The notes: generated by a model from the letters alone, not told the origin. Positions 32,831 through 42,036 are shown, numbered from the stretch's first letter. The stretch is 64,000 nucleotides of DNA from VRUE01 sp963737575 (GCA_963737575.1 CAVTTJ010000005.1:744001-808000), one strand, 5' to 3'. Translations and numbers: made by a program.

Positions 32831-34978
32831 TCACGGATTCAGTTTGACGACGAACGCGTTCGGATATTCCGGCTGCGAGGGCTGGGGAGGTTGCGGTACC
32901 CCGCCGCGGGTCGGAAAGTCCTGGCCGGCACCGCCGGTGATGTAGGCGGCGCCCCTTTGGTCGACGGCGATCGAGGCGGCCCGGGCCTGTCTCCCGCCCA
33001 GAAAGGTCGAGTAGAGCAGCTTGGTCCCGGCCTGATTTAGCTTGCTGAAGAAGCCGTTGTAGTCGAGATCGACGTGTTTCGGTATATGGCGCGCGCCGAT
33101 CTTTCGCTGAAACGCGCCGGGGGTAGTCGGGAAGCGCTTCGAGTTGGTCAGGCCGGTGAGGAGGACGTCGCCGGCGCGATCGAGCGCGATGCCGCGACCC
33201 GTGGCTTCGGAACCGAGAAGGGTGGAGGAGAGGAGGCTGTGGCCGTCGGGGCTGAGCACGGTCGCGAAGGCGTCGTCGAATCCATGCAGGTGGGTTTGGT
33301 AGACGCCCCGGGTCGTCGGGAAGTCCGGTGAGCCGGCGTTGCCGGTGACGTATGCCGCGCCGCGGTCGTCAACGGCGACGGCGATGCCGCGATCGAGGCC
33401 ATTTCCTCCCAGGTAGGTGGAGTAGAGGAACCTGGTCCCGGTCGGGTCCAGTTTGGTGACGAACGCGTTGGTGAATTCATTGCCGGCGTGGTTGACCGTC
33501 TGAAACGCCCCCGGCGTGGTCGGGAAGTCTTTCGATTGTGCGGAGCCGGTCACGTAGGCGTTCCCGGCGCCGTCGACGGCGATTCCCTCCGCGGAGTCAT
33601 CTCCGTTGCCGCCCAGGTAGGTCGAATAGACCAAGCTGCGACCGGTCGGGTTGAGCTCGGCGGCGAAGCCGTTGGTCTCGCCCAGTTTGCCCTTGGTGCT
33701 CTGTGCGGCTCCGGGAGTGGTGGGGAATTCGCGCGAGAAGGTGTAGCCGGCGACGAAGGCATCGCCGGCGCGGTCGATCGCGATTCCGCCGCCGACGCCA
33801 CCACCTTCGCCACCACCGCCCAGATAGGTCGAGTAGAGAAGGCGGGAGCCGCTCGGGCTGAGTTTCGTAGCGAAAGCGTTCTCGGAGCTGGGCGGCTTTT
33901 CCTGGAAGGCTCCTTCTGTCGTCGGGAAGCCCGGTGAGTAGGCGAGGCCGGTCACGTAGGCGTCGCCGGCGGGGTCGACGGCGATCGCCGAGCCGGACGA
34001 TCCGCTCCGACCGCTCAGGTAGGTCGAGTAGAGGACCCGGCTCCCGGATCGGTTCAGCTTGGTCACAAAGGCGACCCGGTTCCCGCGGGGCTTCGGCTGG
34101 AGCGCCCCCCGAGTGATCGGGAACCTGGGCGAGGTGGTATCGCCGGTGATGTAAGCGTTGCCGTGCCGGTCGACGTCGATCGCGTATCCGCGGCCGTCGA
34201 TTCCACGTCCCAGGTAGGTCGAGTAGACGAGCTTCGGGTCGATCGTGAGAGGGCGCTGGCGATCGTAGGCGCCGAGGGCGATCTCGACCCGGCCGCCCCT
34301 CAGCATGTAGCGGCTGGCGACAGGGTGGCGCGCTCCGTCGATCACCTGGTACGCGGCAGGGCGGAGCTGGCGGATCGTGTGGCCGTCGACGCCGAGCGTC
34401 AGCCCGCCGGACCGGTCGATGCGAAGCGCCTGTTGGCCGGCGAATCGCAGCCCGATCGCCGCAGGGTCGGCTCCCGGTGCGAGCTCGAAGTCGTACTCGA
34501 GGCGCCGCTGGTTCCCGTAGAAGCGGATCCCGATTCCGGGCCAGACGGCGGCGTAGTGAACGGCCGAGTAGGTCGGGACCGAGGTCACCGAGCGAGATCT
34601 CCGACCGCCGAGGTAGTTGACCCGGCCGGGGAGTCGATCGAGACCGGTGACCTGCGGGCTCGGGGTGGCCCCTACGAGGCTCATCGAGATCGCCGAGCCT
34701 CCGAGGTCGAGGACGGCGCGACGGTTGGTCAGAAAGAGCCCGTATCCGGCCCCGGTCGAGAGAAAGCGGACGGCCCCGTCGCTCTGGCCGCGGTTGGGTT
34801 GAAAGCTGATCGGCAGGTCGCCGTAGGCGCGGCTCGAGGGCTGATCGATCGCCGGCGTCGACGGCGGCTTCGAGTTGGCGAATAGGAGCATGGAAAGCGC
34901 CGCCAGAACCGCGACGGCACAGCCCGCAGTGAGGCCGATCTCCCTTGGCGCCGCGCTCGTCAGGGTCTCGACGTCCAT
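32831..34978 (-). CDS. Secreted SBBP-repeat beta-propeller protein
   Basis: The product of about 715 residues has an N-terminal hydrophobic segment (AGCAVAVLAALSMLLFA). A DUF7948-like beta domain follows (ISFQPNRGQSDGAVRFLSTGAGYGLFLT). A long array of SBBP repeats comes next, each (L)YSTYLGGxGxDxGxxIAVDxxGxAYVTGxTxSxDFPTTPGAFQ, with about seven copies. Start is uncertain among TTG 34999, GTG 34984 and ATG 34978; I chose the ATG. It faces the YVTN gene convergently, 4 bases away. It is likely a surface structural protein. It is the third propeller family in 5 kb. Confidence 0.88.
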   Translation of the reverse strand: MDVETLTSAAPREIGLTAGCAVAVLAALSMLLFANSKPPSTPAIDQPSSRAYGDLPISFQPNRGQSDGAVRFLSTGAGYGLFLTNRRAVLDLGGSAISMSLVGATPSPQVTGLDRLPGRVNYLGGRRSRSVTSVPTYSAVHYAAVWPGIGIRFYGNQRRLEYDFELAPGADPAAIGLRFAGQQALRIDRSGGLTLGVDGHTIRQLRPAAYQVIDGARHPVASRYMLRGGRVEIALGAYDRQRPLTIDPKLVYSTYLGRGIDGRGYAIDVDRHGNAYITGDTTSPRFPITRGALQPKPRGNRVAFVTKLNRSGSRVLYSTYLSGRSGSSGSAIAVDPAGDAYVTGLAYSPGFPTTEGAFQEKPPSSENAFATKLSPSGSRLLYSTYLGGGGEGGGVGGGIAIDRAGDAFVAGYTFSREFPTTPGAAQSTKGKLGETNGFAAELNPTGRSLVYSTYLGGNGDDSAEGIAVDGAGNAYVTGSAQSKDFPTTPGAFQTVNHAGNEFTNAFVTKLDPTGTRFLYSTYLGGNGLDRGIAVAVDDRGAAYVTGNAGSPDFPTTRGVYQTHLHGFDDAFATVLSPDGHSLLSSTLLGSEATGRGIALDRAGDVLLTGLTNSKRFPTTPGAFQRKIGARHIPKHVDLDYNGFFSKLNQAGTKLLYSTFLGGRQARAASIAVDQRGAAYITGGAGQDFPTRGGVPQPPQPSQPEYPNAFVVKLNP

Positions 34979-35045
34979 CCTCACTCGATCACCATCCAAT
35001 CAGGTCGGGCACCGTCTCGATCACCCTAACGGGGTGATCGGCCTG

Positions 35046-35540
35046 TCAAGAAGCGGCACCGGGACCGAGATGGAGGATCGAGATATTCGCGTCGTGCCTC
35101 AGGCGCTCGGCGATGAGCGAGCGATGGCAGGCCTCCGCGTCGCGCTCGACGCAGAGCAGCGCCGGCCGGCGATCGGATGAGAGCTCGATCAACGGTGTGA
35201 GGTCGGCGGGGTCGAGGATCTGCTCGGTGTAGAGCCTTACGTACACCGGCGCCAGCGAGGTGCGGGACCGTTTGCCCTCCCCGCGAACGGCGTCCTCGCG
35301 GTACTGCGCCTCGCGCAGGGCCGTGGTTGGGGCGAGCTCCTTCATGTGCATGTATTCGACCCCCGCCCCGGCGAGCGCCGCCTGAAGTCGCCGCGAGTTG
35401 GCCCATGCGTACTCGCTCCCTCGCACGCCGCGTCGTTGCCTGACATCGACCAGAACGTCGATCCCGGCCTCATCGAGGGTCTGGAGAAAGCTCCGTTGAT
35501 CGAAGCCGTACACGCCGATCGTCGCGATGCTTCCTGCCAC
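35046..35540 (-). CDS. DUF488-family protein
   Basis: The product of about 164 residues has the DUF488 pattern: IATIGVYGFDQRSFLQTLDEAGIDVLVDVRQRRG near the N-terminus, EYMHMKELAP in the middle and ALLCVERDAEACHRSLIAERL near the end. The C(V/A)ExDxxxCHRxxIA signature is characteristic. A function is not established, though a nucleic acid or metal-related enzyme role is often guessed. The GTG at 35540 lies 14 bases beyond the upstream cyclase stop, so the two genes are probably cotranscribed. Confidence 0.85.
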   Translation of the reverse strand: MAGSIATIGVYGFDQRSFLQTLDEAGIDVLVDVRQRRGVRGSEYAWANSRRLQAALAGAGVEYMHMKELAPTTALREAQYREDAVRGEGKRSRTSLAPVYVRLYTEQILDPADLTPLIELSSDRRPALLCVERDAEACHRSLIAERLRHDANISILHLGPGAAS

Positions 35541-35554
35541 TTCGACAGAGCTGA

Positions 35555-38500
35555 TCAGGCCGTAGCTCGCTCTGGGTCCTCGATCGCGACCCGGACCCGA
35601 CGCTCCAGCGAGCGGCACCCGTACTCGACCGCGGCCTCGAGGGCCTGGTCGAGCATCGACTCGGCGGCCTCGCGATCGCCGGGGCCGCCGCGGCGCAGGA
35701 GCATCAACGCCCACTCGTGGCGGGTACGGGCGAGCCATGTCGGCGCGCCGATCCGCTCGCAGGTCGCCGCCGAGCGGCGGAAGTGCTCTTCCGCGCCCTC
35801 GTGGTTGCCGGTGCAGGTGGCGGCCAGGCCGAGGAAGCGCTCGATCGTCCCGAACAGGGTGACGCCGCTGTAGCAGAGCTGGTCGCGAAACGGAAGCAGA
35901 CGCTCGTAGAGCAGGGCGCACGAGTCGCGGTCACCGAGACGCGACGCGATCTCGGCCAGCGTGCAGAGCTCGGGGCGCGAGGAGAGCGTCGGGGTCACGG
36001 CGAATTCCTCAGCCGCGAATTCCTTGAGCAGGGCCCTCGCCTTGTCCTCCTCCTCGAGCTCGATGTAGCTGAGGGCGAGCGCGCTCGAGTAGGCGTCGAG
36101 CAGCGGCGCCTCCGCGAGCGCCTGCTCCTGGATCTCGAGGACCTCGTCGAGGCGGCCCTGCTCGTAGCGGATGACGTGGATCTGCGCCGCGTACATTGCC
36201 AGCACGTCGGGCTGCCCCGCCTCCGATCCCAGCTCGGCCGATCTGTTGGTGATCTGCTCCGCCCGCTCGAAGTCGCCGGCGAGGGTGGCGAGCAGGGCCG
36301 GGGCAAAGGTGTTGACCCAGTGGAACATCGGCTGCCCGGTCGCCTCGGCGATCTCCTCCTGCACCGCCCTGTGGCGCGCCTGGGTCTCGAAGTCGCCGAT
36401 TTCGAGCGCGTCCATCGCTCGCCAGACGTGCGCCCAGTAGCGCAGCATCGTGTCATCGAGGTCGTCGGCGAGGGCGACCATCTCGTCGGCCTCGGCGAGG
36501 CGCTCGCCGAGCGTCTCGGGCGCCGCGATCGCGATCTGGCGCCGCGCGAGCGCCCAGGCGAGCGCGTGGCGATCGCCGCTCTCCCTCGCGAGCCGGACGG
36601 CCTCGCCGCTGAGGCTCAGTCTCCGGTCGAGCTCGGCGTCGTAGCTGAGCTCGACCGCCAGCAGCGAGAGCAGCGCGGCGCGCGTGCTGTCCTCGCCGCA
36701 GAGCTCGAGGGCCGCCTCCAGCGCCCCGACCCGGCGCTCGTCGACCTGGCCGATCACGCTGGTGAAGCCGCGCGTGTTGGCGAGGGCGGCGCGGGCCATC
36801 CGGGGGCCATCCGAAAGCTCCTGAGCGAGCTCGCAGGCTTCGAGCAGTGTCTCGCTGTACTTCGAGTCGCCAAGCTGGCGCTGGGCGTCGCCGAGTCCGG
36901 TTACCGCGTCGCAGCGCTGGCCGGGCTCCGCATCCGGAGTCTGGTCGAGCACGTCGACCGCCCGCTGGAACCACTCCAGCGCCTCGGCCGGGGCGAGGGC
37001 GTCGAGCGCCCTCTCCCCGGCCCTGATCGAGTGCTCGGCGGCTTTCAGCGGCATCTGCGGCGTCGTCGTCCGCAGCCAGTGCCAGGCCAGCTCCTCGGCC
37101 CGGGCGCCGGCGTCGGCGCCGCACATATCTTCCAGGGCTTCGGCGATCACGCGGTGCGTCTGGGCCCGCCTGGTGGCGCCGAGGTCGTCGTAGAGGGTGT
37201 TGTTGACCAGCGAGTGGGAAAAGGTGAACCGGCCCGGCGATCGCCCCTCGACCAGGAGGGCGCCCCTGACGGCGCCGTCGAGGTGGTCGAGCACCTCGTC
37301 CTGGCTCTCACCGCTGGCCCGGGCGAGCAGTTCGAGGTCGAAGTCGCGGCCGATGACCGCCGCGGTCGAGAGCAGCGAGGCCGTATCGGCACCCAGCCGC
37401 TCCGCCCTGCTCGTCACCACCTCGCGAATGCTCTGCGGCAGGCCGAGGTCCCCAAGGGAGGCGGTCAGCGCCCAGTGCCCGCCGTCGTCCTGGGTCACCG
37501 CTCCGGCCTCGTCGAGGTGGCGCAGGATCTCGCCGACGAAGAACGGGTTGCCGTCTGTCTCGCGGCTGATCTCGTCGGCAAGGTCGATTCCGTCGTCCGG
37601 AAGCGCCTCGCCGAGGACCGTCTCCATCAGCGCGCCGACGTCGTCCGTCTCGAGCCCGGCGAGGCCGATCCGCCGCACGCCCTCCTCGCGCCGGAGGTCG
37701 CCGAGGACCTGGTTCAGAGGGTGGCCACGGGTCAGTTCGGACTCGCGGTGCGTCCCCAGCAGCAGCAGCTCGGCGTCGGCGGTCGAGCCGACGAGATGCC
37801 TGAGCAGGGCGAGGCTCTGCGAGTCCGCCCACTGGACGTCGTCGAGGACGACGACGACCGCCTGCTCGCGGGCCGCTTCGACGAACATCCCGATCGCCGC
37901 CGCGCGCAGCAGGTAGCGCTCCGTCTCGGCGTCGGTGTTCCTCGGCGCCGGCACGTCGGGGACCCGCTCGGCGAGGCCGGGCGCCAGCCTCCGCAGCTCG
38001 CCGCCGTACTGCTCCACGTGGCGCTCGATGACGGGCTGCGGCGCGTGCTCGACGTAGTGGGAGAGGGCTTCCGCCCAGGGGCGGTGGGGAGGATCGACGT
38101 CCTCGGTGCTGCGGCCGAACAGCACCGCCGCGCCGCGCGAATGCAGATCGATCGCCGCCTGCGCGGCGAGGCGAGACTTGCCGATGCCGGGCTCGCCGGA
38201 GATCAGCGCCACCTGCCGATGACCGGCCTCGGCGGCCGCACCGATCTCCTGCAGCTGGGCGCGCTCCTCGAGGCGGCCGACGAACCCTGACCCCGGCACC
38301 CGGCCGAGCCGGGGCGGCAGCGGGATCGCGCTCGCCTCCCCGTGGGAGTGCCAGACCAGCCGGAAGGCCTTCACCGGCTCGGTCATCCCCTTCAGCTCCA
38401 GGTCCCCGACCTCCTCGAGGTCATGGGCGCGCGAAGTCGCCATCGCCCGGACCAGGCCGGAGACCAGCACCTCGTCGCCCGCTGCGGTCGCGCACAGCCG

Positions 38501-38854
38501 CGAGGCCTCGATCACGGGATGGCCGAAGTAGTCGTTCTCGCGCCGGGTGGCCTCGCCGAGGCTGATCCCGACCCGGACCGAGAGCGGCTCCTCGGCGCGA
38601 CGGTTGCGGCGGGCGATCTTGCGCTGCATCGACGCGGCGCAGGCCAATGCCGCCGAGGCGCTTCCGAACGTCACCATCAGCCCGTCGCCGAGGTTCTTCA
38701 CCTCCTCGCCGCCGGCCTCGCCGATCGCCTCGCGGAGGAGGCCGAAGTGCTCGAGCCGGACCTCCTCGGAGGCGGCTGGGCCGATCCGCAGCGCCATCTC
38801 GGTGCTACCGACGAGGTCGGTGAACAACACCGTCACGGTCTCCACGGGGTCCAT
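35555..38854 (-). CDS. Class III cyclase domain fused to AAA ATPase and TPR-like region
   Basis: This 1,099-residue regulator begins with a class III nucleotidyl cyclase domain (about 1-170): TVLFTDLVGSTE with the first metal-binding Asp, then VKNLGDGLMVTFGSASAAL with the second, then VRVGISLGE. A predicted ATPase of the STAND/AAA type follows, with P-loop GEPGIGKSRL (about 215-225) and Walker B VVVVLDDVQWADSQ (about 335). The C-terminal 450 residues are helical, TPR-like (EALEWFQRAVDVLDQ, ALSYIELEEEDKARALL). Such fusions are common in actinobacteria and resemble LuxR-family MalT regulators without the DNA-binding domain. Cyclase activity cannot be confirmed by eye. Confidence 0.9.
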   Translation of the reverse strand: MDPVETVTVLFTDLVGSTEMALRIGPAASEEVRLEHFGLLREAIGEAGGEEVKNLGDGLMVTFGSASAALACAASMQRKIARRNRRAEEPLSVRVGISLGEATRRENDYFGHPVIEASRLCATAAGDEVLVSGLVRAMATSRAHDLEEVGDLELKGMTEPVKAFRLVWHSHGEASAIPLPPRLGRVPGSGFVGRLEERAQLQEIGAAAEAGHRQVALISGEPGIGKSRLAAQAAIDLHSRGAAVLFGRSTEDVDPPHRPWAEALSHYVEHAPQPVIERHVEQYGGELRRLAPGLAERVPDVPAPRNTDAETERYLLRAAAIGMFVEAAREQAVVVVLDDVQWADSQSLALLRHLVGSTADAELLLLGTHRESELTRGHPLNQVLGDLRREEGVRRIGLAGLETDDVGALMETVLGEALPDDGIDLADEISRETDGNPFFVGEILRHLDEAGAVTQDDGGHWALTASLGDLGLPQSIREVVTSRAERLGADTASLLSTAAVIGRDFDLELLARASGESQDEVLDHLDGAVRGALLVEGRSPGRFTFSHSLVNNTLYDDLGATRRAQTHRVIAEALEDMCGADAGARAEELAWHWLRTTTPQMPLKAAEHSIRAGERALDALAPAEALEWFQRAVDVLDQTPDAEPGQRCDAVTGLGDAQRQLGDSKYSETLLEACELAQELSDGPRMARAALANTRGFTSVIGQVDERRVGALEAALELCGEDSTRAALLSLLAVELSYDAELDRRLSLSGEAVRLARESGDRHALAWALARRQIAIAAPETLGERLAEADEMVALADDLDDTMLRYWAHVWRAMDALEIGDFETQARHRAVQEEIAEATGQPMFHWVNTFAPALLATLAGDFERAEQITNRSAELGSEAGQPDVLAMYAAQIHVIRYEQGRLDEVLEIQEQALAEAPLLDAYSSALALSYIELEEEDKARALLKEFAAEEFAVTPTLSSRPELCTLAEIASRLGDRDSCALLYERLLPFRDQLCYSGVTLFGTIERFLGLAATCTGNHEGAEEHFRRSAATCERIGAPTWLARTRHEWALMLLRRGGPGDREAAESMLDQALEAAVEYGCRSLERRVRVAIEDPERATA

Positions 38855-38903
38855 CCGTCCATTCGCAAGCTAGCAGCAGATCAGCGGTTAGGCTGCGCCC
38901 TAC

Positions 38904-40406
38904 GTGAAGGAGAAGCTCGGCTGCTACTCGGGCCTCTATTCCGCCGAGGCTGAGGTGCGCACACCCACCGACGTGGAGGAGCTGCGTGCGATCTTCGCCG
39001 AGGCTGCCGACAGCGGCAGGCGGGTGACGTTCCGCGCCGGCGGTCACTCCTTCGACGGACAGTCGCTGGGGGAAGACCTCGTCGTCTCGATGCTGGGCAT
39101 GGACTCGATCGAGGTGTTGGATGGGGAGCGGATGCGGGTCGGGCCCGGCGCCACCTGGGGGGCGATCCTGGAGACGCTGAAGCCGCTCGGGATGGTGCCA
39201 GCGGTGACGGTCACGACCGAAAACGCGACCGCCGGCGGCACCCTGTCCGGCGACTGCCTCTCGCGCTTCTCACCCTCCTACGGCAAAGAAGGCGAGTGGA
39301 TTCAGAGCTTCGACCTCCTCACCCCCGAGGGCGAGCTGATCGCCTGTGCGCCGCCCGGGAGGGACGAGCTGCCCTCGACCAGGGAGGGGCAAGCGTTCTG
39401 CGGAGTGATCGGCGGTCTCGGGTACCTCGGGGCGGTCGTCTCCATCACCTACCGGGTGATGCCGGCCCCGGGCAGGGGGGAGGAGCTGGCGGTGCGGACG
39501 ATCGTCCGCAAGTACGACACCTTCCGCGACCTCGCCGCCGACCTCGTCCCGACCGCGAAACGCGCCTACCTCGAGGACTCGGACCCCGCCGACCCCGAGA
39601 AGCTCGACGCGATCTGGTCGGCGCTCGACACGCGCGGCGACGACACCAAGTCGGCGCTCTTCTTCACCTCGACGTTCGCCGCGACCCGCACCAGGCGGCG
39701 GATGGCGCTGCACCGGCCGAAACTGCTGCTGCGGATCCTCGTCGAGTGGCTGATGAGGATTCCGTTCATCTCGAAGCTGATGTGGCGCTTCTACGTCAGG
39801 TTCCTGTTCAAGGACGGCGACGAGTATCTCGACGACCTCGAGGGCTTCAGCTTCTTCATGGACGGCAACGCGCGCGCCAAGCGGATCGGGAAAAAGCTCG
39901 GGTTCAAGATGCAGAACGCCCAGCAGACCTTCATCGTGCCGAGCGAAGCGGGAGCCGAGGGCGGTTGGGACCAGATGGCCGACGACCTCGTCGAGTGGCT
40001 CGAGTTCGCCCACGAGTACATGCTCGAGCGCGACCTGACCCCGACGCTGAACGACGTCCTGTTCGTCCCCCGCGACCGTCCGTTCCTTCTCTCCGCCAGC
40101 AACAATCAGCCGGGGTTCGCCGTCAGCTACGCGTTCGAGACCTCGAACCAGGGCCGCCTCGACCGCGCCAAACTGGCCTTCGAGGAGCTCGCCGACATCC
40201 TCTGGGAGAAATTCCACGGGCGCGTCTACCTGGTGAAGAACGTCTTCGCCAGGCCGGAGACGCTGGCCGAGATGTACGGCGACCACGCTGTCGAGTTCTT
40301 CCGCCTCAAGCGCGAGCTCGACCCGGGGATGATCCTGCGGGACGACTTCCTCGAGCGGACCTTCGGCGGGCTGCTCGAGTCAGGTCGTCTTGACGACCAT
40401 CACTGA
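38904..40406 (+). CDS. FAD-binding oxidoreductase (VAO/PCMH type)
   Basis: The 500-residue protein carries an N-terminal FAD-binding domain: VRTPTDVEELRAIFAEAADSGRRVTFRAGGHSFDGQ, then VGPGATWGAILETLKPLGM, then GGTLSGDCLSR and FCGVIGGLGYLGAVVSITYRVM. The His in RAGGHSF could carry covalent flavin. The C-terminal half ends in YGDHAVEFFRLKRELDPGMILRDDFLERTF, the pattern shared by sugar-lactone oxidases, DHCR24-like reductases and DprE1. The exact substrate is unknown. It starts at a GTG, divergent from the cyclase gene, and overlaps the convergent stress-protein gene by 27 bases. Confidence 0.87.
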   Translation: MKEKLGCYSGLYSAEAEVRTPTDVEELRAIFAEAADSGRRVTFRAGGHSFDGQSLGEDLVVSMLGMDSIEVLDGERMRVGPGATWGAILETLKPLGMVPAVTVTTENATAGGTLSGDCLSRFSPSYGKEGEWIQSFDLLTPEGELIACAPPGRDELPSTREGQAFCGVIGGLGYLGAVVSITYRVMPAPGRGEELAVRTIVRKYDTFRDLAADLVPTAKRAYLEDSDPADPEKLDAIWSALDTRGDDTKSALFFTSTFAATRTRRRMALHRPKLLLRILVEWLMRIPFISKLMWRFYVRFLFKDGDEYLDDLEGFSFFMDGNARAKRIGKKLGFKMQNAQQTFIVPSEAGAEGGWDQMADDLVEWLEFAHEYMLERDLTPTLNDVLFVPRDRPFLLSASNNQPGFAVSYAFETSNQGRLDRAKLAFEELADILWEKFHGRVYLVKNVFARPETLAEMYGDHAVEFFRLKRELDPGMILRDDFLERTFGGLLESGRLDDHH

Positions 40407-40799
40407 GCAGCTCGCCCGGTGGGTCACGGTGTTGGGGACGCTGCCGAGGACCCGTCGCTGCATCCCCTTGTTGCCGATCACCAGCAGGTCGGCGCCACAC
40501 TCCTCGGCGAGCTGAACCAGCACCTTGCCCGGGTCTCCCGGGGCTGCGCGGGTCTCGGTCTCGATCCCCTCGAGGTTGAGGTCTTCCTCGAGCCGCTCGA
40601 GGATCGAGCGGACCCTCGCCGCGGGGTTCGAGGCCCACTGAAGCTCGACGTCCTCTCCGGCCGAGCCACCGGCCGACTCGTCGAAGACGCTCAGCAGAAA
40701 GAGCTTTGCGCCGAACTGCCGCGCGATCCCAGCGGCCTGTTTGACCGCCTCATTCGCAGTGGCTGTCCCGTCCGTCCCGACGGCGATCGTGGAAATCAT
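40380..40799 (-). CDS. Universal stress protein
   Basis: The product of about 139 residues is a single Usp domain: ISTIAVGTDGTATANEAVKQAAGIARQFGAKLFLLSV at the start and GADLLVIGNKGMQRRVLGSVPNTVTHRASCSVMVVKTT at the end. The G-x2-G-x9-G(S) region is the ATP-binding signature of the UspFG type. ATG at 40799 follows a good GGGGAG site. The 3' end overlaps the flavin oxidoreductase gene. Confidence 0.93.
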   Translation of the reverse strand: MISTIAVGTDGTATANEAVKQAAGIARQFGAKLFLLSVFDESAGGSAGEDVELQWASNPAARVRSILERLEEDLNLEGIETETRAAPGDPGKVLVQLAEECGADLLVIGNKGMQRRVLGSVPNTVTHRASCSVMVVKTT

Positions 40800-40884
40800 C
40801 TGGCTCTCCCCTCGGCAGGCCAGCCTATCGCGGCGATGCGAGGCAGGGGGAGATCCACCTGGCCTGGAAGAATCCACCTCTCCC

Positions 40885-40955
40885 GGCGCCTTGGCGGAGT
40901 GGCTACGCAGCGGCCTGCAAAGCCGTTTACACCGGTTCGATTCCGGTAGGCGCCT
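40885..40955 (+). tRNA. tRNA-Cys (GCA)
   Basis: Acceptor GGCGCCT pairs with AGGCGCC (40948-40954), discriminator T at 40955. The anticodon loop CTGCAAA gives anticodon GCA. The T-arm is ACCGG-TTCGATT-CCGGT. CCA is not encoded. A terminator hairpin follows directly. Confidence 0.95.
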
Positions 40956-40963
40956 CTGGGAAG

Positions 40964-40985
40964 ACCCCGCAAACGCGGGGTTTCT
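40964..40985 (+). terminator. Rho-independent terminator of tRNA-Cys
   Basis: ACCCCGC (40964-40970) and GCGGGGT (40975-40981) form a perfect stem with a 4-base AAAC loop, followed by TTCTGCTTCTT. Position just after the tRNA supports the call. Confidence 0.8.
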
Positions 40986-41009
40986 GCTTCTTGGCCTGGA
41001 GCGGCGTCC

Positions 41010-41195
41010 CTAGATCGTGATGCGGTGCGGGAAGTCCAGCCGCACCATGCTCTGCACGGTGTAGATGGATCGGCGGGGGTCCGCATGTTGGACGCTCATC
41101 CGCTGGGCGGCTTCAATCGGCGAGTCGGCCTCCACGACATCAATTCTGATCTCAGTCCCTTGGAGGGTGACTATGTACTCGCCGATATACCGAGA
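41010..41195 (-). other. Short conserved-looking ORF without a usual start
   Basis: The minus-strand frame reads SRYIGEYIVTLQGTEIRI then DVVEADSPIEAAQRMSVQ, HADPRRSIYTVQSMVRLDF and ends at TAG 41010-41012. Amino acid composition looks real, but the frame opens just after a TAG at 41196-41198 and offers no ATG before the GTG about 20 codons in. It may be a truncated gene remnant or a small gene starting at that GTG. Family not recognised. The rest of the 40986-41370 interval holds no gene that I can support. Confidence 0.35.
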
Positions 41196-41312
41196 CTACG
41201 GGGTGGGGCTCGGAAATGTCCAGTGACGCCCGATTTCTCTGTCGCCCGTCGAGATGGTTGCGATCCACGACGACGATCTGCTTGGCGCTGCAATGAGTGC
41301 CAGGGCCCGAAA

Positions 41313-41349
41313 GGGGAAGCGGCGGCCTACGGTTGGCGGCCGCTTTCCC
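41313..41349. terminator. Hairpin downstream of the AOC-like gene
   Basis: GGGGAAGCGGC (41313-41323) can pair with GCCGCTTTCCC (41339-41349) with one mismatch. It lies 22 bases beyond the stop of the minus-strand lipoprotein gene. A terminator is the simplest reading, though the T-run is poor. Confidence 0.4.
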
Positions 41350-41370
41350 TGTCGGGCTCGGACAGAGGGC

Positions 41371-41868
41371 CTAGGGAAGCGTGTAGCGGAATGTGAGGGT
41401 CGAGGGGCCTTCTTCGCCCTTGCCCGCGCTTTCTTCCTTGGACGTGAAGGTGCCGAGGGCACCGACGTATTTGCCCGTTCCTCCGACTATCGCGCCCTCG
41501 ACAGAACTGCCAATTTCCTTGCCGCCGACGTTCAGGGCGAATCCGCCCCCCAGGCACAGCAGCCGTGCCGGAGCAAGTTCCGTCGAGTGCTTCACCCGGC
41601 GAAGGCTGAGTTGCGATGCAGAAGGCATTGAGTTCGCCAACGGTCTTCCCTCCCGAATCCTGAAGAGGCGCAGAGAATGCAAACCCATTGCCAGGCTTGA
41701 TCGTTTTACCGGGCGTGCAATGAATCCGAAGTTCTGCCCCGTTTGGGCAGGTTCGGTGAGCGTGACGGTCCCTTCTGATCCGTGCGTTTCGTCGGAGCCA
41801 CAGCCCGCAACCGCGAGTCCGATAGCCAGGGCCGCGAGCATCAAGAGCCCGATCTTCATGCTTCTCAT
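41371..41868 (-). CDS. Lipoprotein of allene-oxide-cyclase-like (dirigent-type) fold, with two compensating frameshifts
   Basis: The frame runs open for 165 residues and starts with a lipobox (LAVAGCG, Cys 23). The first 50 and last 55 residues look like the AOC/dirigent-like barrel (TLTEPAQTGQNFGFI; GGKEIGSSVEGAIVGGTGKYVGALGTFTS). The middle does not. A different frame there reads KTIKPGNGFAFSAPLQDSGGKTVGEL and NAFCIATQPSPGEALDGTCSGTAAVPGG, which is exactly the missing part of the family. So one base appears lost near 41712-41720 and one gained in the C6 run at 41546-41551. Either two sequencing errors or a gene with a scrambled core. Function unknown. Confidence 0.75.
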   Translation of the reverse strand: MRSMKIGLLMLAALAIGLAVAGCGSDETHGSEGTVTLTEPAQTGQNFGFIARPVKRSSLAMGLHSLRLFRIREGRPLANSMPSASQLSLRRVKHSTELAPARLLCLGGGFALNVGGKEIGSSVEGAIVGGTGKYVGALGTFTSKEESAGKGEEGPSTLTFRYTLP

Positions 41869-42036
41869 ATGACGCCTCCCTGTAGAAACCCCTTAGAAAG
41901 TGCGCCATTGACACTCGATCTATTGGAAGGATTTTCTTGAAGCAGGGGTCTGGCTCTGCTGGGTTCGACGAGGCATTCGGTATGCGCGATCGGACCGGAC
42001 CTTCAAAACTCCCCTCGACTGCCGATAGAAGGGGAG

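Noticed and set aside
35717..38290. Plus-strand 857-codon frame across the cyclase/ATPase gene
   Set aside because: No motifs, Arg/Gly/Leu antisense composition; the minus strand holds intact cyclase and P-loop motifs.
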